Positions 1-8,736 of a stretch of DNA of 64,000 nt are shown here, piece after piece; position 1 is the stretch's first letter; every line of letters begins with the position of its first letter. The notes beneath the pieces were generated by a model, which saw only the letters and a list, made by a program, of their open reading frames with translations, ran no database searches and was not told where the DNA came from. The stretch covers positions 210,379 through 274,378 of the forward strand of contig JAAWCQ010000009.1 in the NCBI GenBank assembly GCA_022793335.1, read 5' to 3'. The translations under genes and the position numbers were made by a program. Source of the DNA: Clostridia bacterium (GTDB lineage: Bacteria; Bacillota; Clostridia; Christensenellales; UBA1242).

Positions 1-9
1 TTTATTAAA

Positions 10-519
10 TTAAATCAATTCAACAATTGCCATTTCAGCGCTGTCGCCTCTGCGTGCACCAAGTCTAACAATTCTGGTGTAACCACCGCCTTGTCCAACT
101 TCTTTGATGCGTGCAGCATATTTTGGAGCATAGAGGTTGAAAATCTTTTCAAGAAGTGGATGTTTAATATCCTCTGTTCTTGCTTCAAAAGCTTCGATTG
201 ATTCTTTTGGTTTTCTTTGCTCTTGTCTATCCATAAGATAAGCCATAAGCGCTCTTCTAGCTGCAAGTTTCTTAGGTCCATCGTTTGAAACGGTTGTTTT
301 TACCTTAATACCTTTTGCGTCTTTGATTTCTTTTTCAACTTTTACGATATCTTCATAAGAGTTGATAGCAAGGGTCAAAAGTTTTTCTGCCTGACTTCTT
401 ACAGACTTTGCACGAGCAACAGTTGTCTCAACTTTTCCGTACCAAAGAAGGTCAGATACAAGTCCTCTGAGCATTGCGTCTTTTTCCTTGCTTGGTCTAC
501 CGAGTTTTGCATTAGCCAT
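10..519 (-). CDS. rplQ: 50S ribosomal protein L17
   Basis: Large-subunit protein bL17, recognised by its N-terminal stretch (AKLGRPSKEKDAMLRGL) and its C-terminal GGGYTRIVRLGARRGD...A.VEL block. At 169 residues it is clearly longer than the usual ~115-130. The excess is a Lys/Glu-rich insertion at about residues 55-85 plus a second one around 98-125, between the conserved N-terminal helix and the ARRALMAYL/KIFNLYAPKYA segments. It is the last visible gene of the alpha operon, 21 bp downstream of rpoA, with an AAAGGAG ribosome site. The core motifs are intact, so it is probably functional. Confidence 0.96.
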   Translation of the reverse strand: MANAKLGRPSKEKDAMLRGLVSDLLWYGKVETTVARAKSVRSQAEKLLTLAINSYEDIVKVEKEIKDAKGIKVKTTVSNDGPKKLAARRALMAYLMDRQEQRKPKESIEAFEARTEDIKHPLLEKIFNLYAPKYAARIKEVGQGGGYTRIVRLGARRGDSAEMAIVELI

Positions 520-540
520 TATATTTCTCCTTTATAAAGT

Positions 541-1491
541 TTAGTCTTCGTCCTTACGAAGAGAAAGTCCATAACTTTCAAGTTTTGCAATAACCTCATC
601 AATAGATTTGATGCCAAGGTTTTTCACTTTAAGCATGTCACCTCTTGATTTTTTAGTGAGGTCTTCAACATTGTTTATTCCTGCTCTCTTTAAGCAGTTG
701 TATGAACGAACAGAAAGATCCATTTCTTCGATAGGAAGCTCCATAAGTTTAACTTGTTTGTCTTCTTCTCTAGAAACTAAAATATCAGAATTTGCAATTT
801 GAGCACAAAGCTCTACAAACAGATTGATATGTTCCATTACAATCTTGCCTGCAAGAGAAACAATTTCTCTAGCTGGAGTTGTTCCATTGGTTTCAACTTC
901 CAAAGTAAGTTTATCAAAGTTTACGCTTTGACCAACACGAGTGCTTTCAACATTGAAATTCACTCTTTTTACAGGTGAGAAAAGTGAGTCCATTGCAATA
1001 TAGTCAACATTGTCAAACTTTTCTTTGTTTTCATTGTTTGGCACATAACCTCTGCCATTTCCAATCATGATGTCCATATCAAGAACGGCTCCATCATCAA
1101 TTGTGCAAATGTGCAAATCTGGATTTAAGATTTCAACATCTGAGTTTGATTCAAAATCTCTTGCGGTTACCTCTCCTGCTGCTGTCTTTCTAAGATGAAG
1201 GTATGTGATAAAATCACGGCTTTGGTCTTTGCATTTTACAGCGAGTGTTTTGAGGTTAAGTATAATATCAACAACATCTTCGGTCACGCCTCTGATGGTG
1301 GAAAACTCATGACTTACGCCAGCAATGCGGATTGCGATTGGGGCTGAGCCAGGAAGTGCAGAGAGAAGTGTTCTTCTCATAGCATTTCCAAGAGTTATGC
1401 CATAGCCTTTTTCAAGTGGTTCAACAACAAATCTTGCAAAAGCACCATTGTCAGTTTCTTCACAAGTAATTCTTGGTCTTTCCATTTCCAT
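541..1491 (-). CDS. rpoA: RNA polymerase alpha subunit
   Basis: Scaffold subunit of RNA polymerase, 316 residues (the family is usually 310-330). The N-terminal dimerisation domain (about 1-225) has the typical TLGNAMRRTLLSALPGSA motif and the AREIVSLAGKIVMEH block. A short linker leads to the C-terminal domain (about 245-310) with the helix-hairpin-helix LSVRSYNCLKRAGI...DLTKKSRGDMLKVKNLG, which contacts UP elements and activators. It lies between rpsD and rplQ as in other Firmicutes, so its level is tied to ribosomal protein output. Confidence 0.98.
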   Translation of the reverse strand: MEMERPRITCEETDNGAFARFVVEPLEKGYGITLGNAMRRTLLSALPGSAPIAIRIAGVSHEFSTIRGVTEDVVDIILNLKTLAVKCKDQSRDFITYLHLRKTAAGEVTARDFESNSDVEILNPDLHICTIDDGAVLDMDIMIGNGRGYVPNNENKEKFDNVDYIAMDSLFSPVKRVNFNVESTRVGQSVNFDKLTLEVETNGTTPAREIVSLAGKIVMEHINLFVELCAQIANSDILVSREEDKQVKLMELPIEEMDLSVRSYNCLKRAGINNVEDLTKKSRGDMLKVKNLGIKSIDEVIAKLESYGLSLRKDED

Positions 1492-1509
1492 ATAAATATA
1501 CCTCCCTTA

Positions 1510-2136
1510 TTATCTCGAGTATAATTCGACAATAAGTTGTTCTTTGATGTCAGCATCAACATCTGCTCGCTCAGGAAGTGCTACGATTTTCCCAGCGAAA
1601 GTGTTTGTATCAAATTCCACCCACTTAGGCATAACAACTTTGCTGCCTCTAAGGGATTTAAACATTTCGTTGCCCTGCTTATTTTCTTTAATAGCAACAG
1701 TGTCACCAGCTTTTACTTGATAAGAAGCAATGTTGACTCTTCTGCCATTGACAGTAATAAGACCGTGGTTTACGATTTGGCGAGCTTGCTTACGGCTTGC
1801 ACCAATACCCATTCTATAAACAACATTGTCAAGGCGTCTTTCAATTAAAGAAAGCATGTTTTCGCCTGTAACACCTTGCATTTTGTTTGCTTTTTCATAG
1901 TATTCTCTGAATTGTTTTTCAAGAACACCATACATTCTTTTTACTTTTTGTTTTTCTCTAAGCTGAGTGCCATATTCTGAGAAAGCCACTCTTCTCTTAG
2001 AATTGCCATGTTGTCCAGGAATAACTGGGCGTCTCTCCATAGCACATTTTTTTGTTGTACATCGCTCGCCTTTAAGGAAGAGTTTGCAACCTTCTCTTCT
2101 GCATTGACGGCAATCTGGTTCAATAGTTCTTGCCAT
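1510..2136 (-). CDS. rpsD: 30S ribosomal protein S4 (zinc-binding form)
   Basis: Primary 16S-binding assembly protein uS4, 208 residues. The N-terminus keeps four cysteines (CRQC...C...C within residues 9-31), which in the C+ paralogue bind zinc. The S4 RNA-binding domain follows (RRLDNVVYRMGIGASRKQARQIVNHGLITVNGRRVNI, about residues 95-131). In Firmicutes with rpsD in this position it sits between rpsK and rpoA, as here. S4 is an autogenous regulator in other bacteria; no obvious S4-specific leader is visible in the 12-bp gap upstream. Confidence 0.97.
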   Translation of the reverse strand: MARTIEPDCRQCRREGCKLFLKGERCTTKKCAMERRPVIPGQHGNSKRRVAFSEYGTQLREKQKVKRMYGVLEKQFREYYEKANKMQGVTGENMLSLIERRLDNVVYRMGIGASRKQARQIVNHGLITVNGRRVNIASYQVKAGDTVAIKENKQGNEMFKSLRGSKVVMPKWVEFDTNTFAGKIVALPERADVDADIKEQLIVELYSR

Positions 2137-2148
2137 GTCTTTCTCCTT

Positions 2149-2550
2149 TTATATTCTTCTTGTTTTAGGAGGTCTGCAACCGTTATGAGCGATTGGTGAA
2201 ACATCCTTAATCATGGTTACATTAAGTTCGCAGTTTTGAAGTGAACGGATAGCAAGTTCTCTACCGCTTCCTGGTCCTTTAACAAAAACTTCAACTGTGT
2301 TGATACCATGTTCTTTAGCGACTTTTGCAGCATCTTCAACGCAAGATTGGGCAGCGAATGGAGTGCTTTTCTTTGAGCCTTTAAGGCCAAGTTTTCCTGA
2401 AGAGCACCAAGAAAGAACATTGCCGTCACAATCAGTGAAACTTACAATCGTGTTGTTGAAAGAAGTTTTGATATGCACTTGTCCAGCAGAGATATTTCTG
2501 CTGACTCTCTTTTTTGTTGTCTTTTTATTTTGTGCTTGTTTAGTTGCCAT
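2149..2550 (-). CDS. rpsK: 30S ribosomal protein S11
   Basis: Platform protein uS11, 133 residues (usual ~129). It has the conserved core [16 protein letters not shown], the [14 protein letters not shown] loop and the C-terminal [18 protein letters not shown] tail. The start is supported by a GGAGATAATTT ribosome site. It is encoded 11 bp after rpsM and 12 bp before rpsD in the alpha operon. Nothing unusual is seen. Confidence 0.98.
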   Translation of the reverse strand: MATKQAQNKKTTKKRVSRNISAGQVHIKTSFNNTIVSFTDCDGNVLSWCSSGKLGLKGSKKSTPFAAQSCVEDAAKVAKEHGINTVEVFVKGPGSGRELAIRSLQNCELNVTMIKDVSPIAHNGCRPPKTRRI

Positions 2551-2561
2551 AAATTATCTCC

Positions 2562-2939
2562 TTACTTACCCTTCTTAGAGCTGCCAGCAACGACTCTCTT
2601 AGGACCTTTTCTTGTTCTTGCATTATTCTTTGTGCTTTGTCCTCTTACTGGAAGTCCTTTGCGGTGACGAACACCACGATAGCAGCCTATTTCGATAAGC
2701 TTCTTAATGTCCATGTCGACTTTTTTACGAAGTTCGCCTTCTACAAGAAGGTTGTGTTCTATATAGTTACGAAGTTTTGCAACTTGGTCATCAGTGAGGT
2801 CTTTTACACGGATGTCAGCACTGATTCCAGTTTCTTCGCAGATTTTGTTGGAAGTCACTCTTCCAATTCCATAGATATAGGTAAGACCAAGCTCTAATCT
2901 CTTTTCTCTAGGCAGGTCTACACCAGCAATTCTTGCCAT
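2562..2939 (-). CDS. rpsM: 30S ribosomal protein S13
   Basis: Head protein uS13, 125 residues. The N-terminus [26 protein letters not shown] and the C-terminal RGLPVRGQ-type basic block ([23 protein letters not shown]) are both present. The protein contacts 16S h41-42 and the P-site tRNA and forms the B1 bridges to the large subunit. A GGAGGAAAAATAA ribosome site precedes the ATG. It lies between rpmJ and rpsK. Confidence 0.98.
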   Translation of the reverse strand: MARIAGVDLPREKRLELGLTYIYGIGRVTSNKICEETGISADIRVKDLTDDQVAKLRNYIEHNLLVEGELRKKVDMDIKKLIEIGCYRGVRHRKGLPVRGQSTKNNARTRKGPKRVVAGSSKKGK

Positions 2940-2963
2940 TTATTTTTCCTCCATTTTTTAATA

Positions 2964-3080
2964 TTAGCCCTGTACTTGTTTGTGTTTAGCGCTCTTAGAG
3001 CAGATGACCATAACTTTGCCATCTCTCTTGATTACTCTACACTTGTCACAAATAGGCTTAACAGATGCTCTTACTTTCAT
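2964..3080 (-). CDS. rpmJ: 50S ribosomal protein L36 (zinc form)
   Basis: Translation of the minus strand gives a 38-residue protein, too short for most ORF filters. It begins [19 protein letters not shown] and ends AKHKQVQG. The CDKC...C...H pattern is the zinc knuckle of the C+ form of bL36. It lies in the canonical position between infA and rpsM, with an AAAGGAGAAATT ribosome site. There is one extra residue before the final His compared with the usual 37-residue protein. Confidence 0.95.
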   Translation of the reverse strand: MKVRASVKPICDKCRVIKRDGKVMVICSKSAKHKQVQG

Positions 3081-3090
3081 AATTTCTCCT

Positions 3091-3315
3091 TTATTGGCCC
3101 TTTTCTCTCCAAGTTATTCTGCCCTTAGTCAGGTCATAGGGACTCATTTCAACTTTTACTTTGTCACCTTCCAAAACTTTGATATAGTTTTTTCTAAGTT
3201 TCCCTGAAAGGTAGGTAATGATTTCATGTCCGTTGGCCAGACGAACTCTGAATGTGGTGTTTGGAAGCACTTCAACGACGCTTCCTTCAAATTCGATAAC
3301 ATCTTCCTTAGACAT
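3091..3315 (-). CDS. infA: Translation initiation factor IF-1
   Basis: IF-1, 74 residues, a single S1-like OB fold that occupies the ribosomal A site during initiation. The family block [19 protein letters not shown]...[30 protein letters not shown] is nearly textbook, and so is the [11 protein letters not shown] ending. It is 4 bp downstream of a KOW-domain gene and 10 bp upstream of rpmJ. An AAAGGAGTGAAATA ribosome site supports the start. Confidence 0.97.
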   Translation of the reverse strand: MSKEDVIEFEGSVVEVLPNTTFRVRLANGHEIITYLSGKLRKNYIKVLEGDKVKVEMSPYDLTKGRITWREKGQ

Positions 3316-3319
3316 TATT

Positions 3320-3583
3320 TCACTCCTTTTTTTGATGTATTTCTGTCATAAATTTTCTAATTCCAGCATTTGCCCTTTCATTATGGTCAGTCACGACCTC
3401 TTCACTTAAGAGCCTTTGATCAAACAATTTGATATGTTTGAAACTTTTCTTTTTAGGCTTATTTGTTTTCAGCCTTTTTCCGTCAGATAAATAAGCATAT
3501 TTATCATCAAGAGCGACCACTACGAAAAGCGAGCCTTTCTCTTTTCCGGCTGTTGCCAATACCACACTTCCAACTTTTATCAT
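3320..3583 (-). CDS. KOW-domain RNA-binding protein (L14e-like)
   Basis: A small basic protein of about 87 residues. It begins with a KOW-type motif ([21 protein letters not shown]) and has a Lys-rich middle ([17 protein letters not shown]). Genes of this kind are known between map and infA in Clostridia and are annotated as KOW-domain or ribosomal L14E/L6E/L27E-like proteins; their function is not established. An in-frame GTG at 3589 directly follows the map stop. I prefer the ATG at 3583 because AGGTG lies just before it, although the spacing is short. It is co-transcribed with map and infA. Confidence 0.8.
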   Translation of the reverse strand: MIKVGSVVLATAGKEKGSLFVVVALDDKYAYLSDGKRLKTNKPKKKSFKHIKLFDQRLLSEEVVTDHNERANAGIRKFMTEIHQKKE

Positions 3584-3589
3584 ATTCAC

Positions 3590-4333
3590 CTACAATGTCC
3601 AAATTTCGATTCCATCTTTAGTGATATGAACGGTGTTTTCATAGTGTGCTGAAGGCTTTCCGTCTCGAGTAACAACGCCCCATCCGTCTTCGACAAGCCA
3701 AACTTCCTTGCGTCCCATGTTTATCATAGGCTCAATAGCAATTACAGCATTGTCTGTGACAATTGGTCCATCTGTCACTTTTCCATAGTTTGGCACATTT
3801 GGTGGCTCATGCATTGATTTCCCAATTCCGTGTCCAACCAATTCTCTCACGACTGAATAGCCGTTTTTCTCGGCATGGACTTGAATTGCATTTGATAATT
3901 CTCCCAATCGGTGACCCACCTTAAGATTTTTTAATCCTTCAAAGAAACATTCTCTAGTAACATCAATAAGTCTTTGTTTCTCTTCAGAAATCTTGCCGAC
4001 TGGAAATGTGCGTGTTGCGTCTCCATGATAACCCTTATAGTTTACCACAAGGTCAACACTGATTATATCCCCCTCTTTAAGAATAACCGCTTCACTTGGA
4101 ATGCCGTGAACAATCATTTCGTTCACAGAAGTGCAAAGCGTAGCTGGATAGCCTTCATATCCTTTGCAGGCAGGAATACCACCACTCTCTATTATAAACT
4201 TTTCTACGAGATTGTCAAGTTGTTTGGTTGATATGCCAGGCTTTATTAAAGTTTCGGCATAAGCAAGAGCGTCACGAGTAATTTCGCAAGCTTTTTTAAC
4301 TAAGACAAGCTCTGCTGGAGATAAGTTGTTCAC
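3590..4333 (-). CDS. map: Methionine aminopeptidase, type I
   Basis: Removes the initiator Met from nascent proteins. It has 247 residues, the type Ia length. All five metal ligands are visible in order: two Asp in SVDLVVNYKGYHGDATRTF, His in GHGIGKSMHEPP, Glu in AIEPMIN and Glu in HYENTVHI. The substrate-side His is in the MIVHGIPS motif. Translation seems to begin at a GTG (4333) just after the adk stop, using the GGGAGAG at the end of adk as ribosome site. The order secY-adk-map-infA is standard in Firmicutes. Confidence 0.97.
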   Translation of the reverse strand: MNNLSPAELVLVKKACEITRDALAYAETLIKPGISTKQLDNLVEKFIIESGGIPACKGYEGYPATLCTSVNEMIVHGIPSEAVILKEGDIISVDLVVNYKGYHGDATRTFPVGKISEEKQRLIDVTRECFFEGLKNLKVGHRLGELSNAIQVHAEKNGYSVVRELVGHGIGKSMHEPPNVPNYGKVTDGPIVTDNAVIAIEPMINMGRKEVWLVEDGWGVVTRDGKPSAHYENTVHITKDGIEIWTL

Positions 4334-4338
4334 TATTA

Positions 4339-4962
4339 TTACTCTCCCAAGCTTTCAAGAAAAGCTTTTACAGGCCTATAAGTGTCCTCAGGTGTTTTAT
4401 CACTTGACACCGTCAACAGCCTATCACTGTAGAAGTTTATGAGTGGTGCTGTATTTCTTTCATAAACTTCCAGACGATTTTTAATAGTTTCAGGTTTATC
4501 GTCATCACGCTGAATTAAAGTTGCACCACATTTGTTGCATTCTGCTTTTGAATAATCTGATGTATTGAAAATTTCACCACATGCTGGACAAGTCCTTCTA
4601 GAAGATAATCTTTCGATAATAGTATCAAAAGCAAGGTCAACTAAAATGGCTGTGTCAATTGTTTCAATCTTTTCAAGTGCCTCTGCTTGAGCAACCGTTC
4701 TTGGAAAACCATCTAAAATGAAGCCTTTTTTGCAATCGTCATCTTGAAATCTCTTCTTAACGATTTCTATTGTCACTTCATCAGGGACAAGACCACCACT
4801 CTCCATTATACCTTTCACCTGTCTGCCAAGCTCACTGTCTTCTTTAACAATAGCTCTAAACAGGTCTCCAGTTGAAATTTGTGGAATATCAAAGTCTTTT
4901 GATATCTTCTTTGCAAGAGTCCCTTTTCCACTGCCGGGAGCACCTAAAAGGATTATTTTCAT
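4339..4962 (-). CDS. adk: Adenylate kinase (zinc-lid form)
   Basis: Interconverts ATP + AMP and 2 ADP. It has 207 residues (usual ~214-217 for the long-lid form). The P-loop GAPGSGKGT is at residues 7-15, followed by the AMP-binding STGDLFR and DGFPRT motifs. The lid carries two Cys pairs (CPAC and CNKC), the zinc site of Gram-positive adenylate kinases. The gene is separated from secY by an unusual structured 271-bp gap but is otherwise in its normal operon place. An AGGAGTAAATTTT ribosome site precedes the ATG. Confidence 0.97.
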   Translation of the reverse strand: MKIILLGAPGSGKGTLAKKISKDFDIPQISTGDLFRAIVKEDSELGRQVKGIMESGGLVPDEVTIEIVKKRFQDDDCKKGFILDGFPRTVAQAEALEKIETIDTAILVDLAFDTIIERLSSRRTCPACGEIFNTSDYSKAECNKCGATLIQRDDDKPETIKNRLEVYERNTAPLINFYSDRLLTVSSDKTPEDTYRPVKAFLESLGE

Positions 4963-5233
4963 AAAATTTACTCCTATAATTTATAAATTCTTATTTTTAG
5001 CATATAAAAAGTAGGTAATTTTGCCTTATTTAAACACATGTCCATCTGGCAATGTATCTTTTTTTGCCAGTGAAGATTTCCCTCACCGGCAAATCATATA
5101 CATTTTTTAAAATAGTCGTGCAACATTTGCTTGCATTACTGTAAACTAAGTTTTCCACCATGCTTAAGTTAAACAAAATAGATATATTTTGTACTTTCAA
5201 CCAAACTTACGACAAGCGTGCAACATTTGGTTG
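4963..5233 (-). promoter_or_regulatory. Structured secY-adk intergenic region with repeats
   Basis: This 271-bp gap interrupts an otherwise tightly packed operon. It contains an 11-bp inverted repeat at 5063-5073/5083-5093 (one G-U), flanked by outer arms at 5051-5057/5098-5104. An 18-bp sequence starting CGTGCAACATTTG is repeated with one mismatch exactly 100 bp apart (5117 and 5217). An 8-bp inverted repeat (5198-5205/5226-5233) abuts the secY stop codon. No ORF or clear promoter is seen. It could be an attenuator, a processing site or a decayed insertion. Confidence 0.5.
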
Positions 5234-6532
5234 CTAGTCGAGGAAACCTTTATGATTTCTCATAAACATTTGTGCTGAGAGTTGCTTGTCAAGCTCAAGC
5301 GCAACAGAAACAACAATCATAAGTCCTGTAACACTGAACGCATTGATAAGAATTGCAGCACCTGCAAAATCTCCAATTGCTTTGAAAGCAAGAGAAGGAA
5401 TAAGCGCGATTATTGCAAGGAATAAAGCTCCCCAGAAAGTAATTCTGTCTGAAACCTTTCCAAGATAAACTGAAGTTTCCCTGCCAGGTCTGAAGTTTTG
5501 CACCATTCCACCCTGTTGCTGTATTCTTTTTGCTGTATCCTTAGGGTCAAAAGAAATTCTTGAGTAAAGGAAAGCAAATACAAGGATGAGAATAGCTGTC
5601 AAAACGATATATAGCCATGAATTTGTACCCATCCACTGACTGTACCATGTAACATGAGGCCAGAAGATTGAGATAATCATTTGTGGGAAAGTCAAAAGCG
5701 CTGACGCGAAAATGATTGGCATAACACCAGTCGCATTTATTCTAAGTGGAATATAGTTTGACTGACCGCCATACATTTTTCTTCCCCTTATTTGCTTAGC
5801 ATAATTTACTGTTATTCTTCGCTCACCACCATCGATAAATACGATAAGAGCAAAGATTGCAACGATTACTACTGCAAATAATACGAGATACCAAATGAAT
5901 GTGATATCTTGAGTGCAAGCTTCTACAACCTGTCCGATTGCACTGCCTGCAGATGAAAGAATACCAACGAAGATAAGAAGTGATGTTCCATTTCCAATTC
6001 CAAGGTCTGTAATTCTTTCACCAAGCCAAACGGTAAACATACCGCCAGCCACCATAATAAGCACAACGCCCATTCCAACAAGCCATGTTGGCATAGCTCT
6101 TGTAAGGTTTGGGTCAAGCACACCTTGATTTGCATAGCCAACGACAATGCCGACAGCTTGAGCAATTGCAAGGACAAGTGCTGCTATACGAGTGTAAAGA
6201 TTGAGTTTTCTTCTGCCATCCTCACCGCTCTTTGAAAGTCTTTCAAGGGCTGGAATAGCAACTGTCAAAAGTTGAATAACGATTGATGCAGTAATGTAAG
6301 GCGATACACCGAGGGCGAGTATCGAACAATTCGAAAGCGCGCCACCGCTGACCATATTCATAAGTTCAAAAAAGCCAAAAGCTGTTTTATTGTTTCCAAG
6401 CGCGAAAGTTGGATTGAAACCAACGCAAGGAATCCAACAGCCAAGCCTATAAATGAAAAGAAAAAGGAGAGTAAGAAGTATCTTATTCCTTATTTCCTTT
6501 ACCTTGAATGCGTCAATAATCGTTTTAAACAT
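5234..6532 (-). CDS. secY: Preprotein translocase subunit SecY
   Basis: Channel subunit of the Sec translocon, 432 residues with about ten membrane helices. Family signatures include the N-terminal FKVKEIRNKILLTLLFL, the plug region GGALSNCSILALGVSPYITASI and the C-terminal GMVQNFRPGRETSVYLGKVSDR cytosolic loop. A ribosome site GGAGATTTAATA overlaps the rplO stop region, and the gap to rplO is 2 bp. It inserts and secretes the lipoproteins and membrane proteins encoded later in this window. Confidence 0.98.
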   Translation of the reverse strand: MFKTIIDAFKVKEIRNKILLTLLFLFIYRLGCWIPCVGFNPTFALGNNKTAFGFFELMNMVSGGALSNCSILALGVSPYITASIVIQLLTVAIPALERLSKSGEDGRRKLNLYTRIAALVLAIAQAVGIVVGYANQGVLDPNLTRAMPTWLVGMGVVLIMVAGGMFTVWLGERITDLGIGNGTSLLIFVGILSSAGSAIGQVVEACTQDITFIWYLVLFAVVIVAIFALIVFIDGGERRITVNYAKQIRGRKMYGGQSNYIPLRINATGVMPIIFASALLTFPQMIISIFWPHVTWYSQWMGTNSWLYIVLTAILILVFAFLYSRISFDPKDTAKRIQQQGGMVQNFRPGRETSVYLGKVSDRITFWGALFLAIIALIPSLAFKAIGDFAGAAILINAFSVTGLMIVVSVALELDKQLSAQMFMRNHKGFLD

Positions 6533-6534
6533 TA

Positions 6535-6981
6535 TTAAATCTCCTCTACTTTGCCGCCAACTTTTTCAATCTTTTCTCTTGCACCTTTAGTAAATTTTTT
6601 AGCTTTGATTGTAAGAGGCTTAGTAAGAGTGCCATCTCCCAAAACTTTAAGACCATATTCAGAACGCTTTCCGATAAATCTTGTTTCATAGAGAAGTTCC
6701 ATATCAATTACTGCATTTGCCTCAAAAGCTTCTAAGTCTCCAACATTTATGCAAGCATAACGCTTAGAGAAGTTTTTGTTGTTAAATCCTCTCATTGGGA
6801 TTTTTCTGATCATTGGAATGTTTCCACCCTCGAATCCAGGTCTAACACCGCCGCCACTACGAGCATTTTGGCCTTTGTGACCTTTTCCGCTGGTTTTGCC
6901 AATTCCACTGCCAATGCCTCTGCCTACTCTTACTTTTTTAGTAACAGCACCTTCAGCTGGTTTTAAATTATTAAGTTGCAT
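6535..6981 (-). CDS. rplO: 50S ribosomal protein L15
   Basis: uL15, 148 residues. The Gly/Arg-rich N-terminal extension (GRGIGSGIGKTSGKGHKGQNAR) that threads into 23S rRNA is present, followed by RPGFEGGNIPMIRKIPMRGFNN and the C-terminal globular part. It is the last ribosomal gene before secY, in standard spc-operon order. A GGAGGGAAGC ribosome site sits just before the ATG. Confidence 0.98.
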   Translation of the reverse strand: MQLNNLKPAEGAVTKKVRVGRGIGSGIGKTSGKGHKGQNARSGGGVRPGFEGGNIPMIRKIPMRGFNNKNFSKRYACINVGDLEAFEANAVIDMELLYETRFIGKRSEYGLKVLGDGTLTKPLTIKAKKFTKGAREKIEKVGGKVEEI

Positions 6982-6990
6982 GCTTCCCTC

Positions 6991-7185
6991 CTATTCCTCT
7001 TCTACCACAACGAGGTGAGCAACATGATGAAGGCTTCCTCTGATAGAGTCGTTGTCAGGGAGTGTTCTAGTTTGATTAAGTTTCTTAAAGCCAAGAGCTT
7101 CGATAATCTTTGCTTGATTTTTGTTGTAACCAATGCAGCTTTTTACCCAAGTAACTTTAAGCATTTTTTCTTTCTTTTTTACCAT
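6991..7185 (-). CDS. rpmD: 50S ribosomal protein L30
   Basis: uL30, 64 residues. The core LKVTWVKSCIGYNKNQAKIIEALGFKKLN and the DNDSIRGSLHHVAHLV ending are those of the family. The N-terminus has a short Lys-rich leader (MVKKKEK) before the usual start of the fold; the internal Met at residue 8 is an alternative start. The upstream GGGGGAGTT favours the first ATG. It lies between rpsE and rplO. Confidence 0.96.
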   Translation of the reverse strand: MVKKKEKMLKVTWVKSCIGYNKNQAKIIEALGFKKLNQTRTLPDNDSIRGSLHHVAHLVVVEEE

Positions 7186-7195
7186 AACTCCCCCC

Positions 7196-7789
7196 TTAGA
7201 TTTCCTCTACGCTTTTGCCACGGCGTCTAGCGATTTCTTCTTTTGTTCTCAAAGAAAGAAGTCCAGCCATTGTAGCTTTTACGCAGTTGATTTTGTTTGA
7301 AGAACCATGTTTTTTAGTAACGATATTTTTGATACCTGCAAGCTCAATAACAGCACGAGCGCTGCCGCCTGCGATAACACCAGTACCATCTGGAGCTGGG
7401 AGCATAAGCATATTTGTAGAAGAAAACTTTCCAATAATTTCGTGTGGGATTGTTCCGTTTACGATTGGGATGAGTTTCATATTTCTTCTTGCAATTGTAG
7501 TTGCCTTTTCAATAGCTGAGCTTACATCTTTGCTTTTGCCAATTCCAAGACCTACTTTGCCTTTGCCGTCACCAACTACAACGAGAGCTGAGAAACGGAG
7601 TGTTCTTCCGCCTTTAACAACCTTTTGAACGCGTCTTACGCATACAACACGCTTGTCAAATTCGCTTCCTTCTCTATCTCTTTTTTCTCTTGGTTCACGC
7701 TTGTCATTTTTTGCTTTTCCAGAAAAGTTTTTTCTGCCCTTAGGTGAAGTTTCAGCGGCAACTTCTACTGTTTTTTCATTTTCTGCCAT
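7196..7789 (-). CDS. rpsE: 30S ribosomal protein S5
   Basis: uS5, 197 residues; the family is usually 160-170. The extra length is a charged N-terminal extension (about residues 1-40, rich in Lys/Glu/Arg). The core then begins DKRVVCVRRVQKVVKGGRTLRFSALVVVGDG and carries GSSNKINCVKATMAGL near the end. S5 lines the mRNA entry site and influences decoding fidelity. It has standard spc-operon placement, 9 bp from rplR and 10 bp from rpmD. Confidence 0.97.
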   Translation of the reverse strand: MAENEKTVEVAAETSPKGRKNFSGKAKNDKREPREKRDREGSEFDKRVVCVRRVQKVVKGGRTLRFSALVVVGDGKGKVGLGIGKSKDVSSAIEKATTIARRNMKLIPIVNGTIPHEIIGKFSSTNMLMLPAPDGTGVIAGGSARAVIELAGIKNIVTKKHGSSNKINCVKATMAGLLSLRTKEEIARRRGKSVEEI

Positions 7790-7798
7790 TTTAGCCTC

Positions 7799-8167
7799 CT
7801 AAAATTTGAGTCCAGCTTCTCTAGCACCATCTGCAAGAGCCTGAACACGACCGATATAAATATAACCGCCTCTGTCGAAGACAACTTCGCTTACACCTTT
7901 CTCTAAAGCACGCTTAGCAACTGTCTCACCGACAATCTTAGCTTGCTCTGATTTGCTTTTGCCAGCAATCAAACCTTTAACTTCAGGGTCGATTGTAGAA
8001 GCAGAAGCAATAGTATTTCCAGCAGCATCATCAATGATTTGAGCATAGATTTGACTTAAACTTCTGTATACAGAAAGTCTTGGTCTAACCGCAGAGCCAA
8101 CAACTTTGCGTCTTACTCTCTTGTGACGAACTACTCTTTCTTGATTTTTGTCAGTTTTGTTAATCAT
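7799..8167 (-). CDS. rplR: 50S ribosomal protein L18
   Basis: uL18, 122 residues, the 5S rRNA-binding protein of the central protuberance. Visible signatures are the basic N-terminus ([23 protein letters not shown]), the [16 protein letters not shown] strand and the C-terminal [28 protein letters not shown]. Spacing to rplF is 11 bp. Nothing unusual is seen. Confidence 0.98.
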   Translation of the reverse strand: MINKTDKNQERVVRHKRVRRKVVGSAVRPRLSVYRSLSQIYAQIIDDAAGNTIASASTIDPEVKGLIAGKSKSEQAKIVGETVAKRALEKGVSEVVFDRGGYIYIGRVQALADGAREAGLKF

Positions 8168-8178
8168 TTGAAGTTCTC

Positions 8179-8727
8179 CTATTTCTTACCTTTTCCGGCA
8201 GCTTTTCCGACTTTTCTAATGACAACTTGGTCTGAATATCTGATTCCATAGCCATGGTATGGCTCAACTGGTCTGATATCTTTGATATTTGAAGCAAATT
8301 GTCCAACTTTTTGTTTGTCAATGCCTGTAATTGCAATTTCTGTTACACTTGGGCATGACACCTGAATGTCACTTGGAATTTCAATCTCAACTGGGTGAGA
8401 AAGTCCAAGATTCATATTGAGTTTATTTCCACTGACATTGGCTTTGTAACCAACACCTGAAATAAGTAATGTTTTCTTGAAGCCTTCACTTACGCCTACA
8501 ACCATGTTGTGAGCAAGCGCTCTGTAAAGACCATGTTTTGCGTTTGAATCAGCAGTCTCTTTTGCAATTTCAAAAGAAAGGTGTTGACCATCTATTTTAA
8601 CAGCAATTACGCTGTTTACTTCCTGAGTTAATGTACCTTTTGGTCCAGTAACAGTAAGAAGTCCATTCTCAAATTTAGCTGTTACGCCTGCAGGCATAAC
8701 GATAAGCTCTTTACCTATTCTTGACAT
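8179..8727 (-). CDS. rplF: 50S ribosomal protein L6
   Basis: uL6, 182 residues with two alpha/beta repeats. The N-terminus is [15 protein letters not shown]; the central [27 protein letters not shown] and the C-terminal signature [30 protein letters not shown] are conserved. It sits near the factor-binding centre of the large subunit. A ribosome site GGAGGCGAC precedes the ATG. It is in standard order between rpsH and rplR. Confidence 0.98.
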   Translation of the reverse strand: MSRIGKELIVMPAGVTAKFENGLLTVTGPKGTLTQEVNSVIAVKIDGQHLSFEIAKETADSNAKHGLYRALAHNMVVGVSEGFKKTLLISGVGYKANVSGNKLNMNLGLSHPVEIEIPSDIQVSCPSVTEIAITGIDKQKVGQFASNIKDIRPVEPYHGYGIRYSDQVVIRKVGKAAGKGKK

Positions 8728-8736
8728 GTCGCCTCC

